From NCBI GenBank assembly GCA_016700155.1, contig CP065001.1, positions 1,054,001 to 1,118,000 on the forward strand: DNA of 64,000 nt, written 5' to 3'. The translations under genes and the position numbers were made by a program. Under the pieces are notes generated by a model. It saw only the letters and a list, made by a program, of their open reading frames with translations. It searched no databases and was not told the origin of the DNA. The DNA comes from Ignavibacteriales bacterium. Its GTDB lineage: Bacteria; Bacteroidota; Ignavibacteria; Ignavibacteriales; Ignavibacteriaceae. This document shows, piece after piece, positions 1 through 8,840 of the stretch (positions are counted from its first letter, which is position 1; each line of letters starts with the position of its first letter).

Positions 1-1457
1 ACCCACCCTGGTTTACTTACAGCTCAATTAGGAATGAAGATTACCAGAATATACTGAATGCACTTGCTGATAAGTATGAAGTAAAGCCGGTTAAAGTTGC
101 AAACTTTCCTCATCTTGAAATTGCTGCTATATTTTTAGCTTACTGCAGCAGCTACTTTTTGAATGACAAAGGACAGATTGTTTTTGTTTTGCCGAGAAGT
201 TTCTTCAGTGCCGATCACCACGATAATACAAGAAGCGGAAAGGCTATTGGTTTTAAGCTAAAGCAGATATGGGATTTGAAAGATGTTTCACCTTTGTTCA
301 GAATTCCAAGTTCTGTTTTCTTTGCAGAGAAGTATGAGAAAAAGAAAGTTCCTTTCTCTGGTTTGCACGGAAATATTTTTAGCGGAAAGTTGACCGAACA
401 TAACTGCAATTTATTAACTGCTAGGGAAAACATTACTGAAGATGCTGTTAAATGGTATTACGCAAAACAGGGGAAAGCTTCTGCAATCTCAGCGAGAAAA
501 AGCAAAAAGCAACAAAGTGAAAATCCTTATAAGAAACACTTTCGACAGGGAGCTACAATAGTCCCCAGATGTTTTTATTTTATTGAACTGACACAAGATG
601 TCCCGCGGGATTTCAAAGACAGGATAATAAACATTAAAACTGCCGATTCCCTTAAGAAAGATGCAAAAAAACCGTGGAAAGGATTGGAGTTTACTGGACG
701 AATTGAAAGCAAATTTATCTTCAGAACTGCACTGGCAAAAAGTATATTACCGTTTACAATGTATAAACCTGATTTGGTTGTTCTGCCTGTTTTAATTGAA
801 AAGAATAATGGAGGGGGAAAGGAAATCAAACTACAGTCTGCTAATGATTTAATGCAGGGAGGTTATTTGAATGCTTCCAAGTGGTTTAGTAATATTGAGA
901 ATACCTGGCAACTTCTTAGAACTGAAAAGAATAAAAATATTTCAAGTGAAGATTATCTGAACTGGCAGAATAAATTAACAGAACAAAATCTTAATTATCC
1001 TTTTATAGTTTTGTATAATACATCGGGGAAGGATGCAAGTTGTGTTGTTTTAGATAGAAGTAAATTGGATTTTGAGTTTACAATTGATCACAAGAATTAT
1101 TGGTTTGCAACTGAAAACCCAAATGAGGCATTTTACATTTCTTCTATTCTGAATTCTTCCATTCCCAACAAAATGATGAAAGACTTTCAATCCAAAGGTT
1201 TATATGGTCCAAGGGATGTTCATAAAAAGATACTCGACATTTACTTTCCTAAGTTTGATGAAGGCAATGATATACACCTGCAGCTTGCAGAGTTAAGTGA
1301 GAAGGCTCACCAAAAAGCTGCAAAATATTTACAAGACAATCCACCACAAAAAGAATTAACCGCAACACGACTCGGCAAACTCCGTCTCGACATAAAAAAA
1401 TACCTTACAGAGGAGATGAAGGAGATAGATAAGTTGGTGAAGAAGGTGGTGGGCTAA
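1..1457 (+). CDS. N6-adenine DNA methylase / restriction enzyme, 3' part
   Basis: The gene is open at the left edge. Reading from base 3, the frame starts with PPWFTYSSI, so the edge falls inside the NPPW catalytic motif (motif IV) of an N6-adenine methyltransferase, the segment that holds the flipped adenine. A hydrophobic strand followed by FVLPRSFF resembles the motif found after motif IV in type I and type IIG methylases. The remaining 400 or so residues (GLYGPRDVHKKILDIYFP, then a Lys-rich C-terminus) fit a target-recognition and C-terminal helical region. The TTG at 159 is not a convincing start because coding continues upstream of it. The gene sits 7 bp before the HEPN gene, so the two are probably co-transcribed. 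Methylase is well supported; whether it is a stand-alone or restriction-modification enzyme cannot be judged without the missing 5' part. Confidence 0.75.
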   Translation, partial: PPWFTYSSIRNEDYQNILNALADKYEVKPVKVANFPHLEIAAIFLAYCSSYFLNDKGQIVFVLPRSFFSADHHDNTRSGKAIGFKLKQIWDLKDVSPLFRIPSSVFFAEKYEKKKVPFSGLHGNIFSGKLTEHNCNLLTARENITEDAVKWYYAKQGKASAISARKSKKQQSENPYKKHFRQGATIVPRCFYFIELTQDVPRDFKDRIINIKTADSLKKDAKKPWKGLEFTGRIESKFIFRTALAKSILPFTMYKPDLVVLPVLIEKNNGGGKEIKLQSANDLMQGGYLNASKWFSNIENTWQLLRTEKNKNISSEDYLNWQNKLTEQNLNYPFIVLYNTSGKDASCVVLDRSKLDFEFTIDHKNYWFATENPNEAFYISSILNSSIPNKMMKDFQSKGLYGPRDVHKKILDIYFPKFDEGNDIHLQLAELSEKAHQKAAKYLQDNPPQKELTATRLGKLRLDIKKYLTEEMKEIDKLVKKVVG

Positions 1458-1464
1458 GAATCAT

Positions 1465-3108
1465 ATGTCAGAAAATTTGAATACAATTTTTTCACGAATC
1501 GACCTTGCAATAAAAAATGCTGATTTTATGGGTGCGTTAAAAGATGTATTTCTGCTAAAACCAATAGTTGAGAAATATTTTGAAGAAGTTAAAAATATTG
1601 AGTTAATTAAAGAAGGGGACAAGAAAACAGATTATTTTTTGAAAACAATATTTAATTATGGTGGTTTTTTAATTGACTGCGGGAGTATGATCAAGGATGA
1701 AAAGTTACTTGATGAAGGAATATTTTATACCAAAAATTTATTCAATCGGGTTACAAATGAAAACAAGCTTTACGCTAATTTTGCCTATAATTTAGCAAAT
1801 GGTCTTGAGGGAAAGATAAAGATTAAACAACATACTTCTAATCATCATTATTGGGTTGGTGATAAAAATACAGAAGAATCTAAAAATTTATACCGTACTA
1901 TTTTAGATCAGATTTCAAGTAACAATAATTTAATTTTACCAATTCTTACTAATTATGCGAACTTGTTAAACGGTCGTTTAGGTAGGGTTCTTGAATCTCT
2001 AAATTATTATAATAAAGCGTTATCAATTGACTCCAATTTCTCGATGGCTTTAGCAAATAAGGGATATGTGCAAAGTTTATTTGCAACAGTATTAAGTGGG
2101 GAAGCCAGTGGAATTTTTCTACACGAAGCTTATTTCAACATTGAGAAAGCACTGAAAATTGGTTTGGAGGAAGGGCCGAGAAGATATTTTAAAAATGTAC
2201 AAGAACAAATAAAGGAAATATTTCCAGAAGTTGGAGATTTAGGCGAAGATATAAGCTGTGAAAATGTCTTAAATGATAAAGTGGGATCGTTTGAGACATT
2301 TTATAAAAATTTTTGTAATACAAATAATCTTTTTCTTAATCCAATCTCTAATAACCATAAATGTGAAGCTGCTTTATACGATCCATTAACGATAAAAAGA
2401 ATGATAGTGAATAAAGGTGAGGAGGATAATAGGTTTTATAAAATCACAAATTATTTTAACCAAATAAAACAGGAATTCGTTTTAGCGCGTTATTTAGCCG
2501 CACAATCTTTCTACCAAGATAAAAGCTTGAAGTTTATTGATGAAGGTGTAGTACTTCTTGACACATTAGACTATTCAGTATTTAATATTTATTTGGAACA
2601 AGCAAGAACTTCTTTCAGAATTTCATACAGTATTCTTGATAAAATAGCATATATATTTAATGATTATCTTAACCTCGGCCTAAATGAAAAATCAATTTAC
2701 TTCTATAAATTATCTCCTCTTTATTCTGATAACGTTTTTAATAAATTATATCCCATACAAAATCCTTATAAATCTGCAATCCTAGACTTAGCTAATGATT
2801 TTAGAAACGGCTATTTTCAAAAATTAGCAGATCTAAGAAATTCATTCGAACATAGATTTAAATCATTGCACATTTATGCTATTCCAAGAAGAGTTACAGA
2901 ATCTGATACAAAAAATGATGCTGCAGAAATGCTAACACCCAGAGAATTTCGTGACCTTTTAGTTGAACTTTTAACAATAGTTAAATCCGCTATATTTTAC
3001 TTGGTTTTAATGATTGATTGGGAAGAGAGATTAAATGAAAAAAAATATGAGGGTAAATTATTCCCAATGTTCATTCGAGAGATTCCTGATAATCTGAAAA
3101 TTGAATAA
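1465..3108 (+). CDS. TPR-like protein with C-terminal HEPN domain (LA2681-like)
   Basis: 547 residues. The N-terminal two thirds is helical with TPR-like stretches, for example LNYYNKALSIDSNFSMALAN around residues 175-195. The C-terminus has RNSFEH at 458-463, the R-x4-H signature of HEPN domains. The context LRNSFEHRFKSLH and the downstream helix AIFYLVLMIDW fit what I know of the LA2681-type HEPN family. HEPN domains are commonly metal-independent RNases in toxins and abortive-infection systems, so an RNA-cleaving effector with a sensing TPR region is the likely role; this is inference. It follows the methylase by 7 bp, has no signal peptide and should be cytoplasmic. A-T content is high compared with the rest of the window, as in the next two genes. 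Confidence 0.7.
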   Translation: MSENLNTIFSRIDLAIKNADFMGALKDVFLLKPIVEKYFEEVKNIELIKEGDKKTDYFLKTIFNYGGFLIDCGSMIKDEKLLDEGIFYTKNLFNRVTNENKLYANFAYNLANGLEGKIKIKQHTSNHHYWVGDKNTEESKNLYRTILDQISSNNNLILPILTNYANLLNGRLGRVLESLNYYNKALSIDSNFSMALANKGYVQSLFATVLSGEASGIFLHEAYFNIEKALKIGLEEGPRRYFKNVQEQIKEIFPEVGDLGEDISCENVLNDKVGSFETFYKNFCNTNNLFLNPISNNHKCEAALYDPLTIKRMIVNKGEEDNRFYKITNYFNQIKQEFVLARYLAAQSFYQDKSLKFIDEGVVLLDTLDYSVFNIYLEQARTSFRISYSILDKIAYIFNDYLNLGLNEKSIYFYKLSPLYSDNVFNKLYPIQNPYKSAILDLANDFRNGYFQKLADLRNSFEHRFKSLHIYAIPRRVTESDTKNDAAEMLTPREFRDLLVELLTIVKSAIFYLVLMIDWEERLNEKKYEGKLFPMFIREIPDNLKIE

Positions 3109-3294
3109 AGAAAACAAATATTTTGACTATCCTAGCCAAAAATGAGGAAATCAATATCTACATTAATTGGAGATGTGAAACACTCGATAATTATATAACA
3201 CAGGTCATCTCTAGCTTTAAAAACTTACAGAAGAGAAGATAAAACTTTCTCAGAGAAAAATGGACATATAACTAAGATTATTTTATAAAGAAAA

Positions 3295-4644
3295 GTGAAT
3301 ATCTATTACCTTAAAATCAAGGTTATACCAACGCTTAATAATGAAAAGTTCAGCGATTTGCAAGGTGCATATGCACATTGTTGGATAAAAGAATTATCCG
3401 ATAGTGCAGCATATAGGAAAGCAGTATTTTATGTAAAAAAATATGATTGGAAAATAGAAGAAGTCGAAGCTTATCCAACATTAGTTACACGTGAAAATTT
3501 TAATGACAAGGAAATGGGATTAGAAAATTTTGATAAAGCCCAAAAAGAGGGGATGGCATTTGTCTATGTATCTTGGGCTAGAGATGGAAAATCATCATTT
3601 GAACCAGTTATTTTAAATTCCTCTTTGAAATTTGATTTGGAGAAATATTTAAAACAAATTAAGAAAAGCAAAAAAGCTGGAAAATGTTTACATTTTAATG
3701 CGGGAATTGAATGTGATCAAAAATTAAGTAATGCACACTCTATTCAAAAAAAGCAAATGCTTGTTAAAATTCAAAAAGATGGTCAAGTTTATACTCTGGA
3801 TAGCAGTTTTAGTAACTTAACAAAAAATAAAGGAAAACTAAGTTATAGTAGGACAGGTATTGGTGTTTTTTCAATCTTTCGTGGATTTTGTGAAAAACAC
3901 GATAATGAACTTTTCAAATTCATTGATACGCAAGAATTAATTCCGACTGATCAACAAGCTTTCTTATATGCATATCGCTCCTTGTGTAAAGAATTATACA
4001 ATAAAGAAATTGCATTGAAGGTTTATGAAAGTCAATTGAAATCAGGAACTAATCTTAGCGTTGTAAACGAATCATTAAAAAGTATGTTATTGGGGACAAG
4101 ATTTGGATTAAAAAATTTATGTATTCATAAAATAAAATTTGATGAATCATTAAGAACTGGACATTTTGATAATATTAGATATGTTCTTTTTATTTCTGAT
4201 CAATCACCCAACATTGCTTTTTCAGGAGGGATATTTCCTGATTATGATTTTTTAGGCAGACAATTACAAGATTTAAGCGATCATAGTTCTATTCTGGAAA
4301 TGATTACATTTTGTTCTGCGCCAATTAATTCTGGTTGGGGCTTTTTATTTGCCTGGCATGAATCAAGTTCGGAAGTTTCTATAGAATATATCAAATCATT
4401 AGCTACTAGTGCTTATCAAACGCATTCAGTTGAGGATTTTCTTTTTCGTCTAGCAATTACAAGTGAAAACCATGCAATTGCTCCAAGTTGGTGGGAAAAA
4501 TTATCTACTGAACATCAAGAGGAAATAATTGAAAAAACGTCTGAGACAGTGAATACATTCTCTGAAACTCCAAGTAATTATTTAATGAACGGAGTTGAAG
4601 GAATATCCGGATGGAAGTTTGAAAAAGTAACGCAAAATTATTAA
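3295..4644 (+). CDS. Uncharacterised protein with HNH-like Cys/His motif
   Basis: 449 residues, family not named by me. The GTG start is chosen because an in-frame stop lies only 9 bases upstream and the N-terminus looks like a folded beginning; the ribosome site is weak. The central part has CLHFNAGIEC (C131, C140), AHSI (H148) and GFCEKHDNELF (C199, H202). The spacing of these Cys and His residues suggests a zinc-binding treble-clef or HNH-like module, so nuclease activity is possible but not shown. The segment after it, QAFLYAYRSLCKELY, is helical. The C-terminus has no recognised motif. No signal peptide is seen. It lies between HEPN and ATPase genes on the same strand, with gaps of 186 and 121 bp, which suggests a defence-related cargo gene. 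Confidence 0.55.
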   Translation: MNIYYLKIKVIPTLNNEKFSDLQGAYAHCWIKELSDSAAYRKAVFYVKKYDWKIEEVEAYPTLVTRENFNDKEMGLENFDKAQKEGMAFVYVSWARDGKSSFEPVILNSSLKFDLEKYLKQIKKSKKAGKCLHFNAGIECDQKLSNAHSIQKKQMLVKIQKDGQVYTLDSSFSNLTKNKGKLSYSRTGIGVFSIFRGFCEKHDNELFKFIDTQELIPTDQQAFLYAYRSLCKELYNKEIALKVYESQLKSGTNLSVVNESLKSMLLGTRFGLKNLCIHKIKFDESLRTGHFDNIRYVLFISDQSPNIAFSGGIFPDYDFLGRQLQDLSDHSSILEMITFCSAPINSGWGFLFAWHESSSEVSIEYIKSLATSAYQTHSVEDFLFRLAITSENHAIAPSWWEKLSTEHQEEIIEKTSETVNTFSETPSNYLMNGVEGISGWKFEKVTQNY

Positions 4645-4765
4645 TAGTCTTAACTAAATTGCTAAAAATATAATGGGAACTAATGAGCAACCATTATTCT
4701 AAACTAGAAAGCAATTACAATATCTAAATTTAATTTTTTAAGAACTCTAGATTTTACATTTATAA

Positions 4766-5677
4766 ATGCAAGCATTACTAATTGGAATATTAAGTAGCTT
4801 AATCGCAGCAACTATAATTGCCTGGGTTAGTAAAATTTACTTGAGATCTAAAAACAAGATTACTTCTATTTCCAAGATTGAGCTTGAATCAACCCCATTT
4901 TTTAAAAATGGATCCTCATTCACATTAGAAAAAGTAAATTATCTTTATGGCCCAAATTCATCTGGTAAGTCTGCTCTGTCTGAGTGGATTTCAACATTAG
5001 AGGGCGATACTAATATTCAGAGATGGTTTGAATTGGAATCTACTTTACCAATAAACTTTTTAATTAATGTCAAAGGCTCCAAAATTTCTCAGGTTCGGAT
5101 AACGATTGATAAAGATGGTGTGAATTATAATTATGAAAGCACAAAGAGTTTTACGAGCCCAGTACCATTCAAATTTGTCTTTTTGAAAAATGAAAGGATT
5201 CAAGATGATGAAATGACTGCTATTTCTATTCTTGCTAAACAATTGAAGATAACAGATTCGTATTTATGCAAACTAGTTGAACAATTTAATTCCAACATAA
5301 ACTTTTCTATACAAGGCTTAAAAATTCAGACAGGTGAATCCAAAAGTAGATTATTAGTTAAACTAAATAAATCACGATCATATCAAAATTATTATGGCTT
5401 GTCAGGAAGCGAACAACAAAAAGTATTAATTGAATTAGGAATAAATCTATGTAACCATTTGTGTACGAAAAGTCCTTGTTTGTTAATTATTGAACAAAGT
5501 TCTTTTGATATTGATACAGAATATTTTGATTTTATAATTGGTAAATTAACTTCAAAATTCTTCAAATTTCAAACACTGATTATCAGCGTAGAGAAGCCAC
5601 ATTATCGTGCAACTGATAATTATAAGTCACTTGTTTTAACTGGTAAAGTACCAAATGTTGAAGTAGTGGAAGTATAG
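4766..5677 (+). CDS. Membrane-anchored SMC/RecF-like ABC-type ATPase
   Basis: 303 residues. A single hydrophobic helix at about residues 3-27 should anchor it in the membrane. Walker A is GPNSSGKS at 62-69, an ABC signature-like LSGSEQQ is at 212-218, and the Walker B strand LLIIEQ is at 239-244, where the usual D-E is replaced by E-Q. A following LIISVEK strand matches the usual H-loop region without an obvious histidine. The domain is short, with only about 140 residues between Walker A and the signature, so no long coiled coil is present. Such small ATPases occur as sensors or switches in defence islands. It is last in the rightward group that begins with the methylase; co-operation with the previous two genes is inference. 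Confidence 0.65.
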   Translation: MQALLIGILSSLIAATIIAWVSKIYLRSKNKITSISKIELESTPFFKNGSSFTLEKVNYLYGPNSSGKSALSEWISTLEGDTNIQRWFELESTLPINFLINVKGSKISQVRITIDKDGVNYNYESTKSFTSPVPFKFVFLKNERIQDDEMTAISILAKQLKITDSYLCKLVEQFNSNINFSIQGLKIQTGESKSRLLVKLNKSRSYQNYYGLSGSEQQKVLIELGINLCNHLCTKSPCLLIIEQSSFDIDTEYFDFIIGKLTSKFFKFQTLIISVEKPHYRATDNYKSLVLTGKVPNVEVVEV

Positions 5678-5783
5678 CGGTGGAATTTCGTATTATTTGC
5701 ATCTGTTAAATCGATAAACTCATCCACTACAATGATCGAAATACACTGATCCCTCCTAGTTTCTCTTCCAACCGAAGTGCATA

Positions 5784-7310
5784 TTATTTCTTTCCTGAAA
5801 CGAGCTCCGCAATAAATTTTGCAAAGTCATTAATATTTTGTTCAACACTGGCTTTTTCTAATGCAGTCATATAGTCGTTTCGTCTGTCTAAAGTAATAAT
5901 AGTCCAGGGGAAACCTCCTGATGCCAGCATTACATTCATAAGAAATCTACCTATTCTTCCGTTACCATCTATATATGGATGAATATAAACGAAAATAAAA
6001 TGTCCAAGCACTGCCCGGACAGCAGGTTCTTTTTCCTCCTGCAGCATTTCAAATAATACTGGCATCGCATCCCGGACACCGTCACAATTCATCGGAATAT
6101 GATTTGAGTTAGAAATGAAAACCTGTGAATTCCTGTAGCCTGCGAGATCAGATGCACGTAATAAGCCTGCTGTTACAGATGGGCTGAACATTTCTCTATA
6201 CCAATCGCCATGGTCATCGTCTGCTACTTTCCCGGGATTTTCACCCTCAAATATTTTTGCTATGCTTTTTTTAACAGCTTCAAAAGCAAGAAAATATCCA
6301 CGGGCTGCCATAGCATTTTTCTGTTCTTTATCTTTTTCATTCTCGTTCGGGTTCCAATTACCACCCATTACACGTTCTATTAGTTCTGATGTAACCCTGT
6401 AACCTTCAATAGATAATGAATGGTATGCATCTGTTTTATAATTATCATCAACAAGCTTGAAATAGGCTTCTTTATTCGTGGGTATTCCTGGTGGTTTGCT
6501 AAAGTGTTTTAGCACAGGTTCACGCATCTGCTGCCACATCAATTTAATTCTGTTTACATATGGTGAAGTGGAGCGGCTTGTAAATGTATATTGAAGCTTG
6601 TTCTCAAATGGGTCATTTTCCCGAACATCGTGTCCTGCTGCTTTCATAGCTTTAATAATTTCATCAGCAATGCGGTCTCTTTCTATATTTCTAAATGCAC
6701 CTGCTAACCTGCCTGCAATAACACTATTACCGCCATCAAGAAGCGGTGACAATATTTCTGAGGCATCTTTTACAGCGGTCAATGCTGTCCGTGCATCTAT
6801 TGAATTTTGTAAAAAGAAATTTGGCGTACACGCTAACAAGGCAGAAGTTAATGAGAAAATACGTATTCCATTCTTTTCAATTATATCTTTTTCTGCAGGC
6901 ATTGCTAATACTGCATCTAAAAGAGATGTATCAAATAAAAGGTTGGTAACATTATTGCTTGCTCTGGAGGAACGAATCAGCAGTTGCTTTGGTATCGTCC
7001 AGTTTTCACAATGCAATAGTATTGACTGTTCAGGCGAAATACACCAATCCTTATTAAATCGATCATTCAGATAAACAGAACAAAATTTCCAGAAAGATGA
7101 ATACCAGGAAGTACTTTCACCTTTTCTTTCCTGCGGATTATTTGAAATGTACCATCCTTTCATTACCTCCTTTATAAAGCCATTTTTCAGCAATCGTTCT
7201 CTATGGGTTCTTGAGAGTGCATCTGATTTAATTATTGCTATTCCCTCTTTATCCTGGAATTGCTTTAGCACTTCAAGCGATTGAGCTAGTTTTTCGTTTG
7301 GTGCTGCCAT
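5784..7310 (-). CDS. Fic family protein with AbiEi-like N-terminal winged helix
   Basis: 508 residues. The Fic active-site motif is HPYIDGNGRIGR at 444-455, complete with the catalytic His and the residues that bind the nucleotide phosphates, so AMP or other nucleotide transfer to a protein hydroxyl is expected. SLSIEG at 298-303 fits the class II self-inhibition motif (S/T)xxxE(G/N), whose Glu blocks the ATP site. The N-terminal 130 residues (LSRTHRERLLKNGFIKEV, MKGWYI) resemble the winged helix of AbiEi-type antitoxins, which usually bind their own promoter. The protein may therefore be a toxin-like enzyme, its inhibitor and its repressor in one chain; the repressor role is inference. Four iterons lie directly upstream. 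Confidence 0.88.
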   Translation of the reverse strand: MAAPNEKLAQSLEVLKQFQDKEGIAIIKSDALSRTHRERLLKNGFIKEVMKGWYISNNPQERKGESTSWYSSFWKFCSVYLNDRFNKDWCISPEQSILLHCENWTIPKQLLIRSSRASNNVTNLLFDTSLLDAVLAMPAEKDIIEKNGIRIFSLTSALLACTPNFFLQNSIDARTALTAVKDASEILSPLLDGGNSVIAGRLAGAFRNIERDRIADEIIKAMKAAGHDVRENDPFENKLQYTFTSRSTSPYVNRIKLMWQQMREPVLKHFSKPPGIPTNKEAYFKLVDDNYKTDAYHSLSIEGYRVTSELIERVMGGNWNPNENEKDKEQKNAMAARGYFLAFEAVKKSIAKIFEGENPGKVADDDHGDWYREMFSPSVTAGLLRASDLAGYRNSQVFISNSNHIPMNCDGVRDAMPVLFEMLQEEKEPAVRAVLGHFIFVYIHPYIDGNGRIGRFLMNVMLASGGFPWTIITLDRRNDYMTALEKASVEQNINDFAKFIAELVSGKK

Positions 7311-7313
7311 TAG

Positions 7314-7409
7314 ATTTTAGTTTATTATGTCGTTTAATTTATAGTTTTTTATGCTTCATTATTTATAGTTTATAATGAAGTATGGTTTATAGTTTATTAT
7401 GCTAAAATA
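7314..7409 (-). repeat. Four iterons with exact 24-bp period upstream of fic
   Basis: A 16-bp core, TTTATAGTTTATTATG on the plus strand, recurs at 7314, 7338, 7362 and 7386 with a few mismatches; the 8 bases between cores are not conserved. The best copy (7362) contains TTATA-GTT-TATAA, an imperfect dyad. The first copy begins 4 bases upstream of the fic start codon, so the array covers the leader and probable promoter of fic. It is most simply an operator array for the AbiEi-like winged helix of the Fic protein, which is inference. Confidence 0.75.
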
Positions 7410-7542
7410 TTGTATTTGCTAAATAAAAACAAGTTAAGAAATAAAAGAAAGGAGTAGATAAGTAACTGTAGAATGTATTGCGAGTAATTCTAATTATAGA
7501 TCAAATTTCAACAAAAAGACCACAGTCTGGAGTAATCTAGCT

Positions 7543-8103
7543 TTATCTCCGATTAATTTGTTTTTCAACTCCGGTCAACCTTAATCTATAATTTATCATA
7601 TCCATACTTGCACCGAAATGATCAGATAATTCATTAATGTCCAATCCTTTATAAATCATTTGTACCAAAGCACGCCGGGGGACCTGTAGGCATCCTCCCA
7701 ACCATTTAGCTTCATCTTCTTGATCAGAATTATAATCTCGCAAAGGGAAAGGGAAATCTTTTCTAATGATGATCTTTTCCATTTTATGTTCACAAATTAT
7801 ATGCGCAAGTTCGTGCATCAAATCACTCTCTCTTCGTCTTGGAGAATGAGTAGGATTGAAAATAATTAAATATGAATCTAAATAGTTTTTTATCGTTATT
7901 GCTGACCAGCTATCGTGATAATGATTGAGAAGTAATGTCTTATCTTCCAAGGATAGACCAGGAATATTATTTGGTTCTATTAACTGAATACCTAAATGTT
8001 TTGCTAAATCTAATCCTGTTAATTTCTCATAATATTCTATCGAAAGTTCATTTCTCAGTTCAACAGCTTTTTTTTCCGCCCAACTTTTAAACCCTCTTCT
8101 CAA
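7543..8103 (-). CDS. ImmA/IrrE family metallopeptidase
   Basis: 186 residues. The zinc peptidase motif HELAH is at 97-101 (HExxH), followed by an acidic and basic helix containing DQEDEAKWLGG, where Glu supplies the third ligand in this family. ImmA/IrrE proteins cut XRE-type repressors to switch on phage-like or stress genes. Its start overlaps the stop of the XRE gene by ATGA, the usual arrangement for a co-translated repressor and anti-repressor pair. The C-terminus (PRRALVQMI, then a helical tail) is typical of the family. It is divergent from the ubiquitin-like operon and is probably its activating switch, which is inference from position. Confidence 0.88.
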   Translation of the reverse strand: MRRGFKSWAEKKAVELRNELSIEYYEKLTGLDLAKHLGIQLIEPNNIPGLSLEDKTLLLNHYHDSWSAITIKNYLDSYLIIFNPTHSPRRRESDLMHELAHIICEHKMEKIIIRKDFPFPLRDYNSDQEDEAKWLGGCLQVPRRALVQMIYKGLDINELSDHFGASMDMINYRLRLTGVEKQINRR

Positions 8104-8444
8104 CGATTCTTCCTATCAACTTTATAAGCTAATTCAATCATTTTAATTAAGGAGGTAGCTGTTTCTGGTTTCAAGTTCTTGTCAGCTCTCAAATGAGCAA
8201 TGATTTGCTTTTCACTTTTGAGATCAGTTTTAGTCTGAGATTTTGTAAAATTTTCTGCCGAGACTTCAAGCCAATCACAAAGTTTTAAGAAAGTTTCAAC
8301 ATCAGGGAGTTTCCCTTGTTCAATTCTGGATAAAGTTGATGCACTAATTCCTCCAATCTCTGTTGCAGCTTCTCTCAGTCCTTTGTTATTACGCTTAGAT
8401 TTGACCATTTCAGAAAGTTTTTGAGTGTTAATTGTATTACTCAT
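8100..8444 (-). CDS. XRE family HTH transcriptional regulator
   Basis: 114 residues from the ATG at 8444, chosen because an AAAGG ribosome site lies 8 bases before it; an ATG at 8468 would add eight residues and lacks such a site. The HTH is LREAATEIGGISASTLSRIE, followed by the typical GKLPDVETFLKLCDWL helix pair of lambda repressor-like domains. The C-terminal half carries Lys-rich helices and no further domain. It is translationally coupled to the ImmA gene. It probably represses the divergent promoters in 8445-8577, where two 20-bp-spaced direct repeats are seen. Confidence 0.9.
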   Translation of the reverse strand: MSNTINTQKLSEMVKSKRNNKGLREAATEIGGISASTLSRIEQGKLPDVETFLKLCDWLEVSAENFTKSQTKTDLKSEKQIIAHLRADKNLKPETATSLIKMIELAYKVDRKNR

Positions 8445-8519
8445 AATGTGCGCCTTTTTTTGTCTCATTAAATATACAAAAATTTTACTTGCGAAACATA
8501 AAAATAATCTGTATCATTG

Positions 8520-8548
8520 GTGCAACAAATATAGAATATGTGCAACAA
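8520..8548. promoter_or_regulatory. Direct repeats, candidate XRE operator
   Basis: GTGCAACAA occurs at 8520-8528 and again at 8540-8548, a 20-bp step (about two helical turns), inside the 133-bp divergent region between the XRE gene and the DUF2188 gene. The position fits an operator that controls the rightward operon and possibly the leftward one. No promoter boxes were assigned. Binding is inference. Confidence 0.5.
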
Positions 8549-8577
8549 TACAATTATATAAAAAAAAGGAGTTCAAA

Positions 8578-8811
8578 ATGAGTAGAAAAACACATCACGT
8601 AGTCCACAACCCTAACGGTGGTTGGGATGTTAAAAAAGGCGGTTCTGATAGAGCATCATTTCATTCAGATAATAAATCAGATGCTATAAACGCTGGTAGA
8701 AAGATCAGCCAGAATCAAAAAACGGAATTTTTAATTCATAACAAGAATGGAAGGATTTCACAGTCAGATAGTCACGGCAATGATCCTAATCCACCCAAAG
8801 ACAAAAATTAA
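8578..8811 (+). CDS. DUF2188 domain protein
   Basis: 77 residues from the ATG at 8578, which has a strong AAAGGAG ribosome site; an upstream in-frame ATG would add an unlikely hydrophobic Cys-rich leader. HHVVHNPNGGWDVKKGG at the start and the end sequence SHGNDPNPPKD match the DUF2188 pattern: a His-Val-Val strand, a Trp, A-I-N-A-G-R-K-I helix, then an IHNKNGRI strand. The molecular function of the family is not known to me. It is the first gene after the divergent regulatory region and 29 bp before the ubiquitin-like gene, so it is probably part of that operon. Confidence 0.8.
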   Translation: MSRKTHHVVHNPNGGWDVKKGGSDRASFHSDNKSDAINAGRKISQNQKTEFLIHNKNGRISQSDSHGNDPNPPKDKN

Positions 8812-8840
8812 TAATTAATAATTTATAAGGAGAAAATAAA

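Noticed and set aside
7314..7409. CRISPR array
   Set aside because: Only four units with 16-bp cores and 8-bp variable parts; spacers are far too short and no cas gene is near.
8425..8577. Longer start for the DUF2188 gene
   Set aside because: The extension would overlap the XRE gene and adds a Cys-rich stretch foreign to the family.
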